From the NCBI GenBank assembly GCA_050633625.1, contig JBOEGW010000003.1:434001-498000 (forward strand): a DNA stretch of 64,000 nt, read 5' to 3'. The notes under the pieces are model-generated. The model saw only the letters and a program-made list of their open reading frames with translations. It made no database searches and was not told where the DNA came from. Source of the DNA: JBOEGW01 sp050633625. Its GTDB lineage: Bacteria > Pseudomonadota > Alphaproteobacteria > Rhodobacterales > Rhodobacteraceae. Below are positions 34,474 to 42,797 of this stretch, piece by piece. The position numbers were made by a program, and so were the translations under genes. The first letter of the stretch is position 1. Every line of letters starts with the position of its first letter.

Positions 34474-35706
34474 ATGGAAAAAACGCGCCTTCTTTCGCCC
34501 GTTCTTATTGCGGGCTGCCTCATCATCATGATCAGCTTCGCCATACGCGCGAGTTTCGGGGTTTTTCAAATCCCCATCGCCGCAGAATACGGCTGGTTGC
34601 GCAGTGAATTTTCCTTGGCCATCGCGATCCAAAACCTTGCTTGGGGCTTTGGGCAGCCTATTTTCGGGGCCATCGCTGAAAAAATTGGAGATCGAAAAGC
34701 GATCATCATGGGGGCCGTGCTCTATGCGGCAGGGCTTGTCGCATCGTCTTTCGCGACGACCCCCGGCGCGCATCAGCTTCTTGAAATCGCAGTTGGATTT
34801 GGTGTCGCGGGCACCGGGTTTGGCGTCATTCTGGCGGTGGTGGGCCGCGCCGCCTCTGACAAGCACCGCTCAATGGCGCTGGCGATCGCGACAGCAGCGG
34901 GGAGTGCTGGACAGATTTTTGGCGCGCCCTTGGCCGAATGGCTCTTGACGATGATGCCATGGCAATCTGTCTTCCTTGTGTTTGCCGCGATGATTTTAGC
35001 GGTGCTCTTGGTGTTGCCGATGATGCGCGCGCCAACTGCGTCGCGACAGGAGCTAGAAGAAAGCCTCGGCACGGTTCTCAAACGCGCCTTTCGCGACCCG
35101 TCCTACACCTTGATCTTTTTGGGCTTTTTCTCTTGTGGCTATCAATTGGCCTTCGTAACCGCTCATTTCCCGGCTTTCGTTACCGAAATGTGTGGAGCGA
35201 TTGACCCCTCAGGCACGCTCGCCAGCCTTGGCATTGCCACCACTTCGGCCCTCGGCGCCGTGTCAATCGCGCTGATCGGGTTCGCGAATATTGGTGGCAC
35301 GCTCATGGCAGGCTGGCTGGGCAATCATTTCCCGAAGAAGAACCTTTTGGCGCTGATATATGTTGGTCGCACAGTGATTGCGGCGGCGTTCATTTTGATG
35401 CCGATCACGCCAACGACTGTCATTTTATTCTCGATTGGAATGGGCAGTCTGTGGCTGGCAACGGTGCCGCTGACATCTGGATTGGTCGCACATATTTACG
35501 GATTGCGCTATATGGGCACGCTCTATGGCATCGTCTTCTTCTCGCACCAACTCGGCAGCTTTATGGGCGTTTGGCTGGGTGGTCGCATGTATGATGTCAC
35601 AGGCGACTATACCTTTGTTTGGTGGATTGGCGTGGGCGTTGGCGCGTTCTCCGCATTGGTGCATTTGCCAATCCGCGAACGGGTTCTGAATGCGGCCCCA
35701 GCCTAG
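34474..35706 (+). CDS. Major facilitator superfamily transporter
   Basis: A 410-residue carrier with twelve predicted helices. The loop 2-3 motif appears as GAIAEKIGDRKAIIMGAVLYAAG. It resembles the oxalate/formate- and monocarboxylate-type MFS group (N-terminal FAIRASFGVFQIPIAAEYGW and GFGVAGTGFGVILAVVGRAASDKHRSMALAIATAAGSAG), but the substrate cannot be fixed. ATG at 34474 lacks a good ribosome-binding site. Its stop overlaps the convergent Lrp gene. Confidence 0.9.
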   Translation: MEKTRLLSPVLIAGCLIIMISFAIRASFGVFQIPIAAEYGWLRSEFSLAIAIQNLAWGFGQPIFGAIAEKIGDRKAIIMGAVLYAAGLVASSFATTPGAHQLLEIAVGFGVAGTGFGVILAVVGRAASDKHRSMALAIATAAGSAGQIFGAPLAEWLLTMMPWQSVFLVFAAMILAVLLVLPMMRAPTASRQELEESLGTVLKRAFRDPSYTLIFLGFFSCGYQLAFVTAHFPAFVTEMCGAIDPSGTLASLGIATTSALGAVSIALIGFANIGGTLMAGWLGNHFPKKNLLALIYVGRTVIAAAFILMPITPTTVILFSIGMGSLWLATVPLTSGLVAHIYGLRYMGTLYGIVFFSHQLGSFMGVWLGGRMYDVTGDYTFVWWIGVGVGAFSALVHLPIRERVLNAAPA

Positions 35707-36167
35707 ACGGGTAACGCTGTCGTCTTGAACACCGTGCGCAGGGCAAAACTCGATTGAATTCCGTGAACACCCGGTAGGCGCGCCAGTTTTTGCCGGTGAA
35801 TGCGGGCGAAATCATCGGTGTCTTGCGCAACGACTTTTAGCAAATAGTCGGCCTTGCCTGTCATCAAGTGACATTCCAAAACCTCAGGCACGCGCGCCAC
35901 CTCGCGCTCAAACGCCTCAAACAGTTCGTCCGCCTGCCCCGCGAGCGAAATCTCAACAAACACAGTCGTCGGGTAGCCAACAATGCGCGGGTTCACCATG
36001 GCCACATAATCGCGGATCACCCCGTCCTGCTCCAAACGCCCAACACGGCGATGACAAGCAGAGGCAGACAAGTTTACCCGCTCAGCGAGATCGGCATTGG
36101 AGAGGCGGCCTTCTTTTTGCAAAACGGTCAAAATTCGACGATCTATTTCGTCCATTGGCGCAATCAC
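35703..36167 (-). CDS. Lrp/AsnC family transcriptional regulator
   Basis: The 154-residue product has an N-terminal helix-turn-helix (MDEIDRRILTVLQKEGRLSNADLAERVNLSASACHRRVGRLEQDGVI) and a C-terminal RAM effector domain (VLECHLMTGKADYLLKVVAQD). The GTG at 36167 is chosen because AGGGGG lies ten bases upstream; an ATG at 36155 has none and would give 150 residues. Lrp proteins sense amino acids. The convergent MFS gene is a possible target. Confidence 0.92.
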   Translation of the reverse strand: MIAPMDEIDRRILTVLQKEGRLSNADLAERVNLSASACHRRVGRLEQDGVIRDYVAMVNPRIVGYPTTVFVEISLAGQADELFEAFEREVARVPEVLECHLMTGKADYLLKVVAQDTDDFARIHRQKLARLPGVHGIQSSFALRTVFKTTALPV

Positions 36168-36301
36168 GACAGAAAATCCCCCTGTTCGCTATTTTGGCGC
36201 ATTAATCCGGCGCATTAATCCCTTAAGCCTAGCGTGCACTGGCCAAAACGCAATCCAAGTTGGATCACGTTGCGCGGCATTTATGAAGTTGGGATTTGGT
36301 G

Positions 36302-36378
36302 TGGTGGCGTGGGGCGGACTTGAACCGCCGACCCCAGCATTATGAGTGCTGTGCTCTAACCAGCTGAGCTACCACGCC
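36302..36378 (-). tRNA. tRNA-Met (anticodon CAT)
   Basis: A complete cloverleaf of 77 bases including an encoded CCA. The seven-pair acceptor stem (GGCGTGG/CCACGCC), the D-arm GCTC/GAGC, the anticodon loop CTCATAA with CAT, and the T-loop TTCAAGT all fit. Not the initiator: position 1 pairs normally with 72. Elongator Met is most likely; a lysidine-modified Ile tRNA would also show CAT. Confidence 0.95.
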
Positions 36379-36393
36379 ATTCACACAGCGCGC

Positions 36394-36422
36394 TAGGTAG
36401 TCTGGTGCGCGCACGCTGTCAA
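36394..36422 (-). promoter_or_regulatory. tRNA-Met promoter
   Basis: On the minus strand a perfect TTGACA (36417-36422) is followed after 17 bases by TACCTA (36394-36399), 15 bases before the tRNA. The rest of the gap to 36607 shows nothing further. Confidence 0.6.
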
Positions 36423-36607
36423 CGCCGATTCTGCGTCGAGTTTGCGAAAACCTCAGGTTTCTTTTGCATCGAACACGCCGGAGTTTTTTGAAACGCCTCC
36501 CAGTGACGCCGGGCCTCTGCCAAATGGAGAGATCCGGGCCATTGCACTTAGGTCGCTTGAAGCAGCATTTTGCCCGGTGTCTCGCGTGATGAATTGGACT
36601 ATCGAAG

Positions 36608-37429
36608 CTAGGAGGCTTTGCGCTGGATCTCGACCTGATGCGGGAAAGGGATCGACAATCCTGCACTGTCGAAGGCCTCTTTGTAGGCTTTCGTGAGGCC
36701 GAATTTGACATCCCAGTAGTCCGCGGCCTGCACCCACAAGCGCGCTGTCACATCCACAGAGCTATCGCCAAGATTGGTGACGCGAAACCAAGGTTCCGGA
36801 TCGTTCATGACCCGCGCATCGCCGCGCGCCACACGCGCCATGACCGCCATCGCCTCATCCGAGCTATCGCCGTAATCAATGCCGATTGTGATCTCGACGC
36901 GGCGGGTGCCGTGATGCGAAAAGTTCTGAATGATTGCGCCCCAGGCTTTTCCGTTTGGCACAATGATTTGCACGTTGTCGGGTGTGGCGAGTTCGGTGAA
37001 GAACAGGTTGATGTCCTTGACGGTGCCCGACGTGCCGTCCACTTGCACGAATTGGCCGAGTTTATAGGGACGAAACAGAATGATCATGAATCCAGCGGCA
37101 AGGTCAGAGAGCGTGCCTTGAAGCGCCATACCAATCGCCAAGGTTGCCGCCCCAAGCATCGCAACGAGCGAGGTTGCCTCAATGCCAAAGACGTTGAGAA
37201 CCGCGATGAAAGTCACCAGAAGAATGAGCCATCGCAACATGGAGGCCGCGAAGGCTCCGAGCGTGTCATCTAGCCGTTCTGAGGCTTCCACACGGCGGCG
37301 CACGATCCGCGCGACAATCCCCGCAACACTCCACCCCAAAACGAGAACCGCAAGCGCTTTGGCGGCGTTTATCACAAGTGGGGCATAGCCGGTGGCAATA
37401 TCCATGACTGTTGCGATTTGATTTTCCAT
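36608..37429 (-). CDS. Small-conductance mechanosensitive channel (MscS family)
   Basis: A 273-residue channel with three helices, the third being the pore (SLVAMLGAATLAIGMALQGTLSDLAAGFMIILFRPYKLGQFVQV), Gly/Ala-packed as in MscS. The beta domain VDGTSGTVKDINLFFTELATPDNVQIIVPNGK and the C-terminal alpha/beta domain are complete. It releases solutes on hypo-osmotic shock. It lies downstream of mscL on the same strand, separated by a terminator, making a small osmoprotection cluster. Confidence 0.95.
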   Translation of the reverse strand: MENQIATVMDIATGYAPLVINAAKALAVLVLGWSVAGIVARIVRRRVEASERLDDTLGAFAASMLRWLILLVTFIAVLNVFGIEATSLVAMLGAATLAIGMALQGTLSDLAAGFMIILFRPYKLGQFVQVDGTSGTVKDINLFFTELATPDNVQIIVPNGKAWGAIIQNFSHHGTRRVEITIGIDYGDSSDEAMAVMARVARGDARVMNDPEPWFRVTNLGDSSVDVTARLWVQAADYWDVKFGLTKAYKEAFDSAGLSIPFPHQVEIQRKAS

Positions 37430-37461
37430 AGGGAGGACCTTCAGATGATTGTTTTGGATAG

Positions 37462-37488
37462 AAAAAGGGCCCGCAAACGCAGGCCCCT
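37462..37488 (-). terminator. Terminator of mscL
   Basis: On the minus strand GGGCCTGC and GCGGGCCC form an eight-pair stem with loop GTTT, followed by TTTTT. It sits between mscL and the mscS-family gene. Confidence 0.85.
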
Positions 37489-37515
37489 TCATTTATTCAG
37501 ACGACTTGGCCGCGT

Positions 37516-37944
37516 TTACTTTTTCAACGAGTCGCGGATTTCTGCAAGCAGCTCCAACTCGGTCGGACCTGCTGGTTCTTCCGGCGTCTCCTCGGCAGGA
37601 GCTTCCGTTGCTGCTTTCACCTTACTGACGTAGCGCACCAACATGAACACGACGAAAGCAATGATCAGGAAATTGATGATCGCCATGATGAACGACCCGT
37701 AAGCGAAGACGGCCGCACCGCTTTCGCGCGCATCTGCCAGCGATGTGCCTGCGGCAACTTCACCAGACAGAACGACATATTTGTTCACGAAGTCGATCCC
37801 GCCCATAAACAGGCCGATGAACGGGTTGATCAGATCATCAACCAAAGATTTGACGATGGCGGTGAACGCCGCACCGATGATGATCCCAACGGCCATGTCC
37901 ATGACATTTCCCTTGGCGATAAAGTCCTTGAATTCTTTAAGCAT
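37516..37944 (-). CDS. mscL: Large-conductance mechanosensitive channel MscL
   Basis: A 142-residue pentameric channel subunit. The N-terminal helix and pore helix read LKEFKDFIAKGNVMDMAVGIIIGAAFTAIVKSLVDDLINPFIG, a full match to the family. The second helix is FIMAIINFLIIAFVVFMLVRYV, and the C-terminal bundle helix is ELELLAEIRDSLKK. ATG at 37944 follows TTGGAGC. Confidence 0.97.
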   Translation of the reverse strand: MLKEFKDFIAKGNVMDMAVGIIIGAAFTAIVKSLVDDLINPFIGLFMGGIDFVNKYVVLSGEVAAGTSLADARESGAAVFAYGSFIMAIINFLIIAFVVFMLVRYVSKVKAATEAPAEETPEEPAGPTELELLAEIRDSLKK

Positions 37945-38004
37945 TTCTTGCTCCAACCTTCTGTTCGCACTGCTGTGTAGCGCCGAGTGTTACCACTGGC
38001 GGGC

Positions 38005-38042
38005 AAAAAAGAAAGGGGAAAACTCAATGAACTCTTCCCCTT
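38005..38042 (-). terminator. Terminator of the pheS-ASCH-pheT-ytoQ operon
   Basis: AAGGGGAA and TTCCCCTT (38013-38020 and 38035-38042) form the outer stem. On the minus strand TCTTTTTT follows. It lies 20 bases after the ytoQ stop. Confidence 0.8.
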
Positions 38043-38061
38043 CCAAGCGGCCAACATGCGC

Positions 38062-38508
38062 TTACGTAGGCAAGGTTCCGTTCAAGACGTAGCGCAAAAT
38101 TTCGACAACCTGGCCGGGGTCGCGCGCCACCGCAAGCGCGGCGGCATCTACTTCTTTGAGGGCATGATCGTGTTCAGGGGGATGCAGTACAATCAGGGAC
38201 TTGCCCTTTGCCGCAGCATATCCGGCATCAAAAGCCGCGTTCCACTGTTTGTATTTCTCACCAAACCGCACAACCACAATATCCGCGTCCTCAATCCCTT
38301 TGCGGGTGCGGATCGCATTCATTTGTGCGCCTTTATGATCGTGCCAAAACTTGCTTTCTTCGGCACCAAGAATGGCCACCCCGCAATCATCGGACGCGCC
38401 GTGATCCGTGACCGGGCCGGAAAAACGCACGTCCAAGCCGGTCGCACCAGCTGTGATTTGTTCGCGCCAATCGCTGTGGATTTCGCCGGAAAGATAAACC
38501 TTCATCAT
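38062..38508 (-). CDS. YtoQ family protein
   Basis: A 148-residue protein of the YtoQ family: MKVYLSGEIHSDWRE at the start, TDHGASDDCGVAILG, FWHDHKGAQMNAIRTRKGIEDADIVVVRFGEKYKQWNAAFDAGYAAAKGKSLIVLH. The fold resembles nucleoside 2-deoxyribosyltransferases, but activity is unproven. Two adjacent ATGs (38508 and 38505) follow AAGGAG; either may start. It is last in the phe operon, 15 bases after pheT. Confidence 0.88.
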   Translation of the reverse strand: MMKVYLSGEIHSDWREQITAGATGLDVRFSGPVTDHGASDDCGVAILGAEESKFWHDHKGAQMNAIRTRKGIEDADIVVVRFGEKYKQWNAAFDAGYAAAKGKSLIVLHPPEHDHALKEVDAAALAVARDPGQVVEILRYVLNGTLPT

Positions 38509-38523
38509 GGCACTCCTTGTCCT

Positions 38524-40923
38524 TTACGTGCGCAACGTGCCGCCCGTGACCTTCTCAACTTTCTCAACGATCTTGGCCGCGACGGCCTCGATGTCTTTTT
38601 CGGTAAGTGTCGCGCCGCGCGGCTGTAAACGCACGGTGATCGCGAGGGATTTTTGCCCGCTCTCCCCGAGTTCGCCGCCTTTGAATTCGTCAAAGACGCG
38701 GACATTTTCTATCAGGTTTTTGTCCACACCCGCCGCCGCGTTGACCAGCGTCAATGCCTCGGTTTGCGCGCTGACGACAAAGGCGAAATCGCGTTCAACA
38801 GGCTGCAAATCAGACGCGCCGAGCGCCGCACGGGTCGCGCCCGTTTTGCGCGGAAGCGGAATGTCTTCGGGGAAAAGCGTAAACGCCATGGCCGGGCCTT
38901 TCACGTCCATTTCAGCGAGCACTTTTGGATGCACTTCGCCAAATACGCCCAGCACCTTTTTTGGTCCCAAACAGATTTTGCCGTGCCGCCCAGGGTGCCA
39001 CCAATTTTCGGCACCGCGTAGGATTTGCACTTTTGCAGGTGCCCCCATCGCCGCCAAAATGGCCTCAGCATCCGCCTTCACGTCAAACACATCCACCGGA
39101 CGTGCCGCGCCGTGAACGTCCTTGGCGCACGTATTGCCGATAATGATCCCCGTCACGGCGCGCCTTTGTTCTTCCGGCTCCCCACCATGCCACTGAGGCC
39201 CCGCTTCAAACAGCGCCATATCCATAAAACCACGCGCTTGATTGCGGGCAGCTGCGTGCAACAATCCGGGCAAAAGGTCCGGGCGCATATGCGACATTTC
39301 CGAGCTGATCGGATTTGCGAGTTCGGTCGCCTTTTGACCGCCTCCAAACAGCGCCGCGCTGGTTTGATCAATGAAGCTGTAAGTGACGCATTCATTGTAG
39401 CCGAGCATCGCTGCCGTGCGCCGCGCCGCGTTTTCGCGCTTTTGCATGGGCGTCAAAACGGGCTTTGGCACCCCTGTTGTTGGGCGCGCCATTGGGCGGC
39501 CTACAAGTTTGGTCAAGGATGCGATCCGCGCGACTTCTTCAACCAGATCGGCCTCGCCCAAAACATCAGGACGCCACGATGGCACATGGGCCATATCGCC
39601 TTTCATTTCAAAGCCAAGAGCGGTCAGGGATTTTCGTTGCTCATCTGCGGAAATTTCCATCCCGACGAGGCTTTGCACCCGATCCGTGTCAAGTTTATAA
39701 GCGCGTGACACGTCCGGCACTGCACCAGCGGTCACAACATTGGAGGCTTCGCCACCGCAAAGCTCAAGGATCATTTGCGTGGCCAGCTCTATCGCCATCG
39801 CGTTGAAAGCCGGGTCAATGCCCCGCTCGTTGCGATAGCGCGCATCGGTGTTGATTTTGAGTGCACGACCTGTTTTGGCGATCTGGATCGGCTCCCAAAT
39901 TGCAGCCTCAAGGAACACATTTGTGGTCGTCTCGGTGCAGCCTGTTTCAAGCCCGCCCATGATCCCAGCAATGCTTTCCACACCATTGTCATCGGAAATC
40001 ACAACCTGCCCTGCACCAAGGGTATAGTCCTTTTCATCAAGGCCCTTGAACGCCTCTCCGCCAGTCGTTTGGTGCACCCGCAAATCGCCAGAAACCTTAT
40101 CCGCATCAAACACGTGAAGGGGGCGGTTTTGATCGTAGGTGAAGAAGTTTGTCACATCCACAAGGGCCGAAATCGGGCGCAGGCCAATCGCTTTGAGGCG
40201 ATCTTGAAGCCACTGAGGGGAGGGGCCGTTTTTCACGCCCTTAATCATCCGCCCCATGAATACAGGCGCCAATTCAGCCGTGTCGGCCGCGATGCTGACG
40301 CTCAGCGCGCTGTCAAATGTGCCGGGCACATCAGCTGTGGGCGCGGGTTTGAGCGTGCCAAGTCCGCGTGCCGCCAGGTCACGCGCAACACCGCGGACAC
40401 CAAGCGCATCTGGGCGGTTTGGCGTGATGGCGATCTCAATCACCGGGTCCACTTTGGCGGGATCGTGCTCGGCAAGATAGTCGGCAAAGGACTGACCGAC
40501 TTCGCCCCCCTCAAGCTCGATAATCCCGTCATGATCATCGCCAAGGTTCAGCTCTTTCATCGACGCCATCATGCCGTGGCTTTCGACGCCGCGAATATTG
40601 CCCACCGAAATCGTGATGTCCAAACCCGGAATATACATCCCCGGCGCCGCAAGTACTGCCGTGATGCCAGCGCGCGCATTGGGTGCGCCGCACACGATTT
40701 GCGTCATGCCCTGCGCCGTCTCAACCTGACAGACCCGAAGCTTATCGGCATCTGGGTGCTTTACGGCTTCCTTCACCTTCACAAGTTGGAAGCCTGCGAG
40801 CGCCTCGGCCGGGTTCTCGACACCCTCAACCTCAAGGCCAAGGTCCGTGAGCGCCTCACAAATCGCATCCACAGAAGCATCGGTTTCGAGGTGATCTTTG
40901 AGCCAGGAAAGCGTGAATTTCAT
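38524..40923 (-). CDS. pheT: Phenylalanyl-tRNA synthetase beta subunit
   Basis: A 799-residue subunit. The start MKFTLSWLKDHLET is standard. It contains the tRNA-binding OB domain (KVKEAVKHPDADKLRVCQVE), the B3/B4 editing domain (ISALVDVTNFFTYDQNRPLHVFDADK), the B5 domain and the C-terminal anticodon-binding FDX-ACB domain (PLPRKTGATRAALGASDLQPVERDFAFVV). Full-length for the family. It follows the ASCH gene by four bases. Confidence 0.97.
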   Translation of the reverse strand: MKFTLSWLKDHLETDASVDAICEALTDLGLEVEGVENPAEALAGFQLVKVKEAVKHPDADKLRVCQVETAQGMTQIVCGAPNARAGITAVLAAPGMYIPGLDITISVGNIRGVESHGMMASMKELNLGDDHDGIIELEGGEVGQSFADYLAEHDPAKVDPVIEIAITPNRPDALGVRGVARDLAARGLGTLKPAPTADVPGTFDSALSVSIAADTAELAPVFMGRMIKGVKNGPSPQWLQDRLKAIGLRPISALVDVTNFFTYDQNRPLHVFDADKVSGDLRVHQTTGGEAFKGLDEKDYTLGAGQVVISDDNGVESIAGIMGGLETGCTETTTNVFLEAAIWEPIQIAKTGRALKINTDARYRNERGIDPAFNAMAIELATQMILELCGGEASNVVTAGAVPDVSRAYKLDTDRVQSLVGMEISADEQRKSLTALGFEMKGDMAHVPSWRPDVLGEADLVEEVARIASLTKLVGRPMARPTTGVPKPVLTPMQKRENAARRTAAMLGYNECVTYSFIDQTSAALFGGGQKATELANPISSEMSHMRPDLLPGLLHAAARNQARGFMDMALFEAGPQWHGGEPEEQRRAVTGIIIGNTCAKDVHGAARPVDVFDVKADAEAILAAMGAPAKVQILRGAENWWHPGRHGKICLGPKKVLGVFGEVHPKVLAEMDVKGPAMAFTLFPEDIPLPRKTGATRAALGASDLQPVERDFAFVVSAQTEALTLVNAAAGVDKNLIENVRVFDEFKGGELGESGQKSLAITVRLQPRGATLTEKDIEAVAAKIVEKVEKVTGGTLRT

Positions 40924-40927
40924 CGGA

Positions 40928-41431
40928 TTATCCTTTGCCTTTATCGGAGCCGAGCACATGGCGCGCGTCAGGCGCGGCCTCAGCATCATCTTTGTTCGTC
41001 TTATTGCCCCCGGGGCGGGTGGCCATGTCTTCGACCAACTCAAAAGTTTCGAAGACCAACATCATGTCGGCGTCAAACGTGCCAGCGCGTTCAAACTCGG
41101 CGCGGCGCGCCTTTTGCCATTTTTCAAGCGATTTGGCGCCGTCTTTTTTGGCGTGTTTTTCGGTGACATCCGAGAACTTGATGCGTTCCACCCGTTGCGT
41201 GCGCACCACCACGGCGGGCGATCCATCTAGGTTGGCCGCGATATCGCAGCGCCCCGCCTTGGGCAGCGCGCCCATGTCGTCGGCAAACTCAGCCAAGGCC
41301 GCACAGTTCGCGGTTTTGGAGCGATTTCGCACTTTCTTGAGAAGCGCCACATTCAGCGCCTCATCTTCGGAAAACACAAACGTGCCGGCGCCCGGATAAG
41401 TGTCTTGCAGGTCTTCCATGTCGTTGGTCAT
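40928..41431 (-). CDS. ASCH-domain protein
   Basis: The 167-residue product has a recognisable ASCH domain (COG4405-like): KTANC-type RSKTANCAAL, LPKAGRCDIAANLDGSPAVVVRTQRVERIKFSDVTEKHAKKDGAKSLEKWQKARRAEF, DADMMLVFETFELVEDM. ASCH domains share the PUA-like fold and are thought to bind RNA; one group hydrolyses N4-acetylcytidine. The tail (GGNKTNKDDAEAAPDARH) is disordered. It lies between pheS and pheT, 64 and four bases away, so it is co-transcribed with them. Its role there is unknown. Confidence 0.82.
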   Translation of the reverse strand: MTNDMEDLQDTYPGAGTFVFSEDEALNVALLKKVRNRSKTANCAALAEFADDMGALPKAGRCDIAANLDGSPAVVVRTQRVERIKFSDVTEKHAKKDGAKSLEKWQKARRAEFERAGTFDADMMLVFETFELVEDMATRPGGNKTNKDDAEAAPDARHVLGSDKGKG

Positions 41432-41495
41432 GGGCGTGTGGGCCTTTGGTTTTTGGCGGAGTGCTGGGGAGGCCCCAGACCGCAAAGCAGAGTAT

Positions 41496-42569
41496 CTAGC
41501 GGCTTAAGCCACCGCGCATTGTTGGCATGTCGAGCGCGCTAAAGCCGTAATGGCGCAGCCAGCGCAAATCGCTATCAAAAAACGCGCGCAAATCTGGGAT
41601 GCCGTACTTCAACATAGCAATCCGGTCGATGCCGACCCCAAATGCGAACCCCTGAAATTCTGTTGGATCAATCCCAGCGGCCTCAAGCACTTTCGGGTGC
41701 ACCATGCCGCTCCCAAGGATTTCCATCCAGTCATCGCCCTCGCCCACTTTGAGCTGTCCGTTATCCCACGAGCAGCGCAAATCGACTTCGGCGGAAGGTT
41801 CGGTGAAGGGGAAATGCGAGGCGCGAAAGCGTAGCTCGACCTCATCCACCTCAAAGAACGCACGGCAGAATTCTTCGAGCACCCATTTGAGGTTCGCCAT
41901 GGAGATGTCTTTGCCAATCGCCAGCCCCTCGACCTGATGGAACATAGGCGTGTGGGTTTGGTCATAGTCGGAACGGTACACCCGGCCCGGCGCGATCACA
42001 CGGATTGGCGCGCCTTGATCCTGCATCGCCCGGATTTGCACGGGGGACGTATGGGTGCGCAGCACATGCGGCGGGCGGTTGTCGCCTGCTTCGCGGTGCA
42101 TGAAAAACGTGTCGTGTTCTTGGCGCGCGGGGTGGTGCGGCGGGATATTGAGCGCATCAAAGTTATGCCAATCATCCTCGATCTGAGGGCCTTCTGCGAC
42201 AGCGAAACCCATATCAGCGAAGATCGTCGTGACTTCCTCCGTCACCTGCGAGATCGGGTGGATCGTCCCGGCCTGGCGTCCGCGCGATGGCAATGTCACA
42301 TCCAGCCATTCGCCTTGCAAACGCGCGTCTAGCGCCGCGTCCGCAAGCGCGGTTTTCTTCGCGGCGAGAGCGGCATTGATCTCGTCCTTGAGGGCGTTCA
42401 GCTTTGGCCCCATGACCTGACGTTCCTCAGGGGTCATCTTGCCAAGCTCGCGCATTTTCAACGCCACTTCGCCCTTTTTGCCAACCGCCGCGATACGCAA
42501 GTTTTCGATGGCCGCTTCGTCCGCCGCGCCCGCGATCGCGTCGAGGTATTTTTGTCTCAGATCATCCAT
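41496..42569 (-). CDS. pheS: Phenylalanyl-tRNA synthetase alpha subunit
   Basis: A 357-residue catalytic subunit of the class II synthetase. An N-terminal coiled coil binds tRNA. Motif 2 is in IAPGRVYRSDYDQTHTPMFHQVEGLAIGK and motif 3 in GFAFGVGIDRIAMLKYGI, with HPISQVTEEV and ALNIPPHHPARQEHDTFF also typical. ATG at 42569. It heads the operon with the ASCH gene, pheT and ytoQ. Confidence 0.97.
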   Translation of the reverse strand: MDDLRQKYLDAIAGAADEAAIENLRIAAVGKKGEVALKMRELGKMTPEERQVMGPKLNALKDEINAALAAKKTALADAALDARLQGEWLDVTLPSRGRQAGTIHPISQVTEEVTTIFADMGFAVAEGPQIEDDWHNFDALNIPPHHPARQEHDTFFMHREAGDNRPPHVLRTHTSPVQIRAMQDQGAPIRVIAPGRVYRSDYDQTHTPMFHQVEGLAIGKDISMANLKWVLEEFCRAFFEVDEVELRFRASHFPFTEPSAEVDLRCSWDNGQLKVGEGDDWMEILGSGMVHPKVLEAAGIDPTEFQGFAFGVGIDRIAMLKYGIPDLRAFFDSDLRWLRHYGFSALDMPTMRGGLSR

Positions 42570-42797
42570 GCCGCAAACACTCCTGAATTGCCGTTCTCTG
42601 CTATCACATCGCGCTTTGAGTGCAAGTTTTGCGGGGCAAAAAGCCACGTTTGCTTTGTCACAGTGGCTTTCATTATTTTGTCAATATTTCGTATCATCCG
42701 TTGGAACCCCTACTATATTGTGCTAACTCGCGTATAAGGTGAATAACGGGCCTTTTTCGGCCCTAGATGTTGTTTAATTAATTTGATTGAGGCTGCC

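Noticed and set aside
39775..41166. A 463-codon open frame antisense to pheT and the ASCH gene
   Set aside because: pheT is full-length with all domains on the other strand; the antisense product is Arg/His-rich without recognisable fold.
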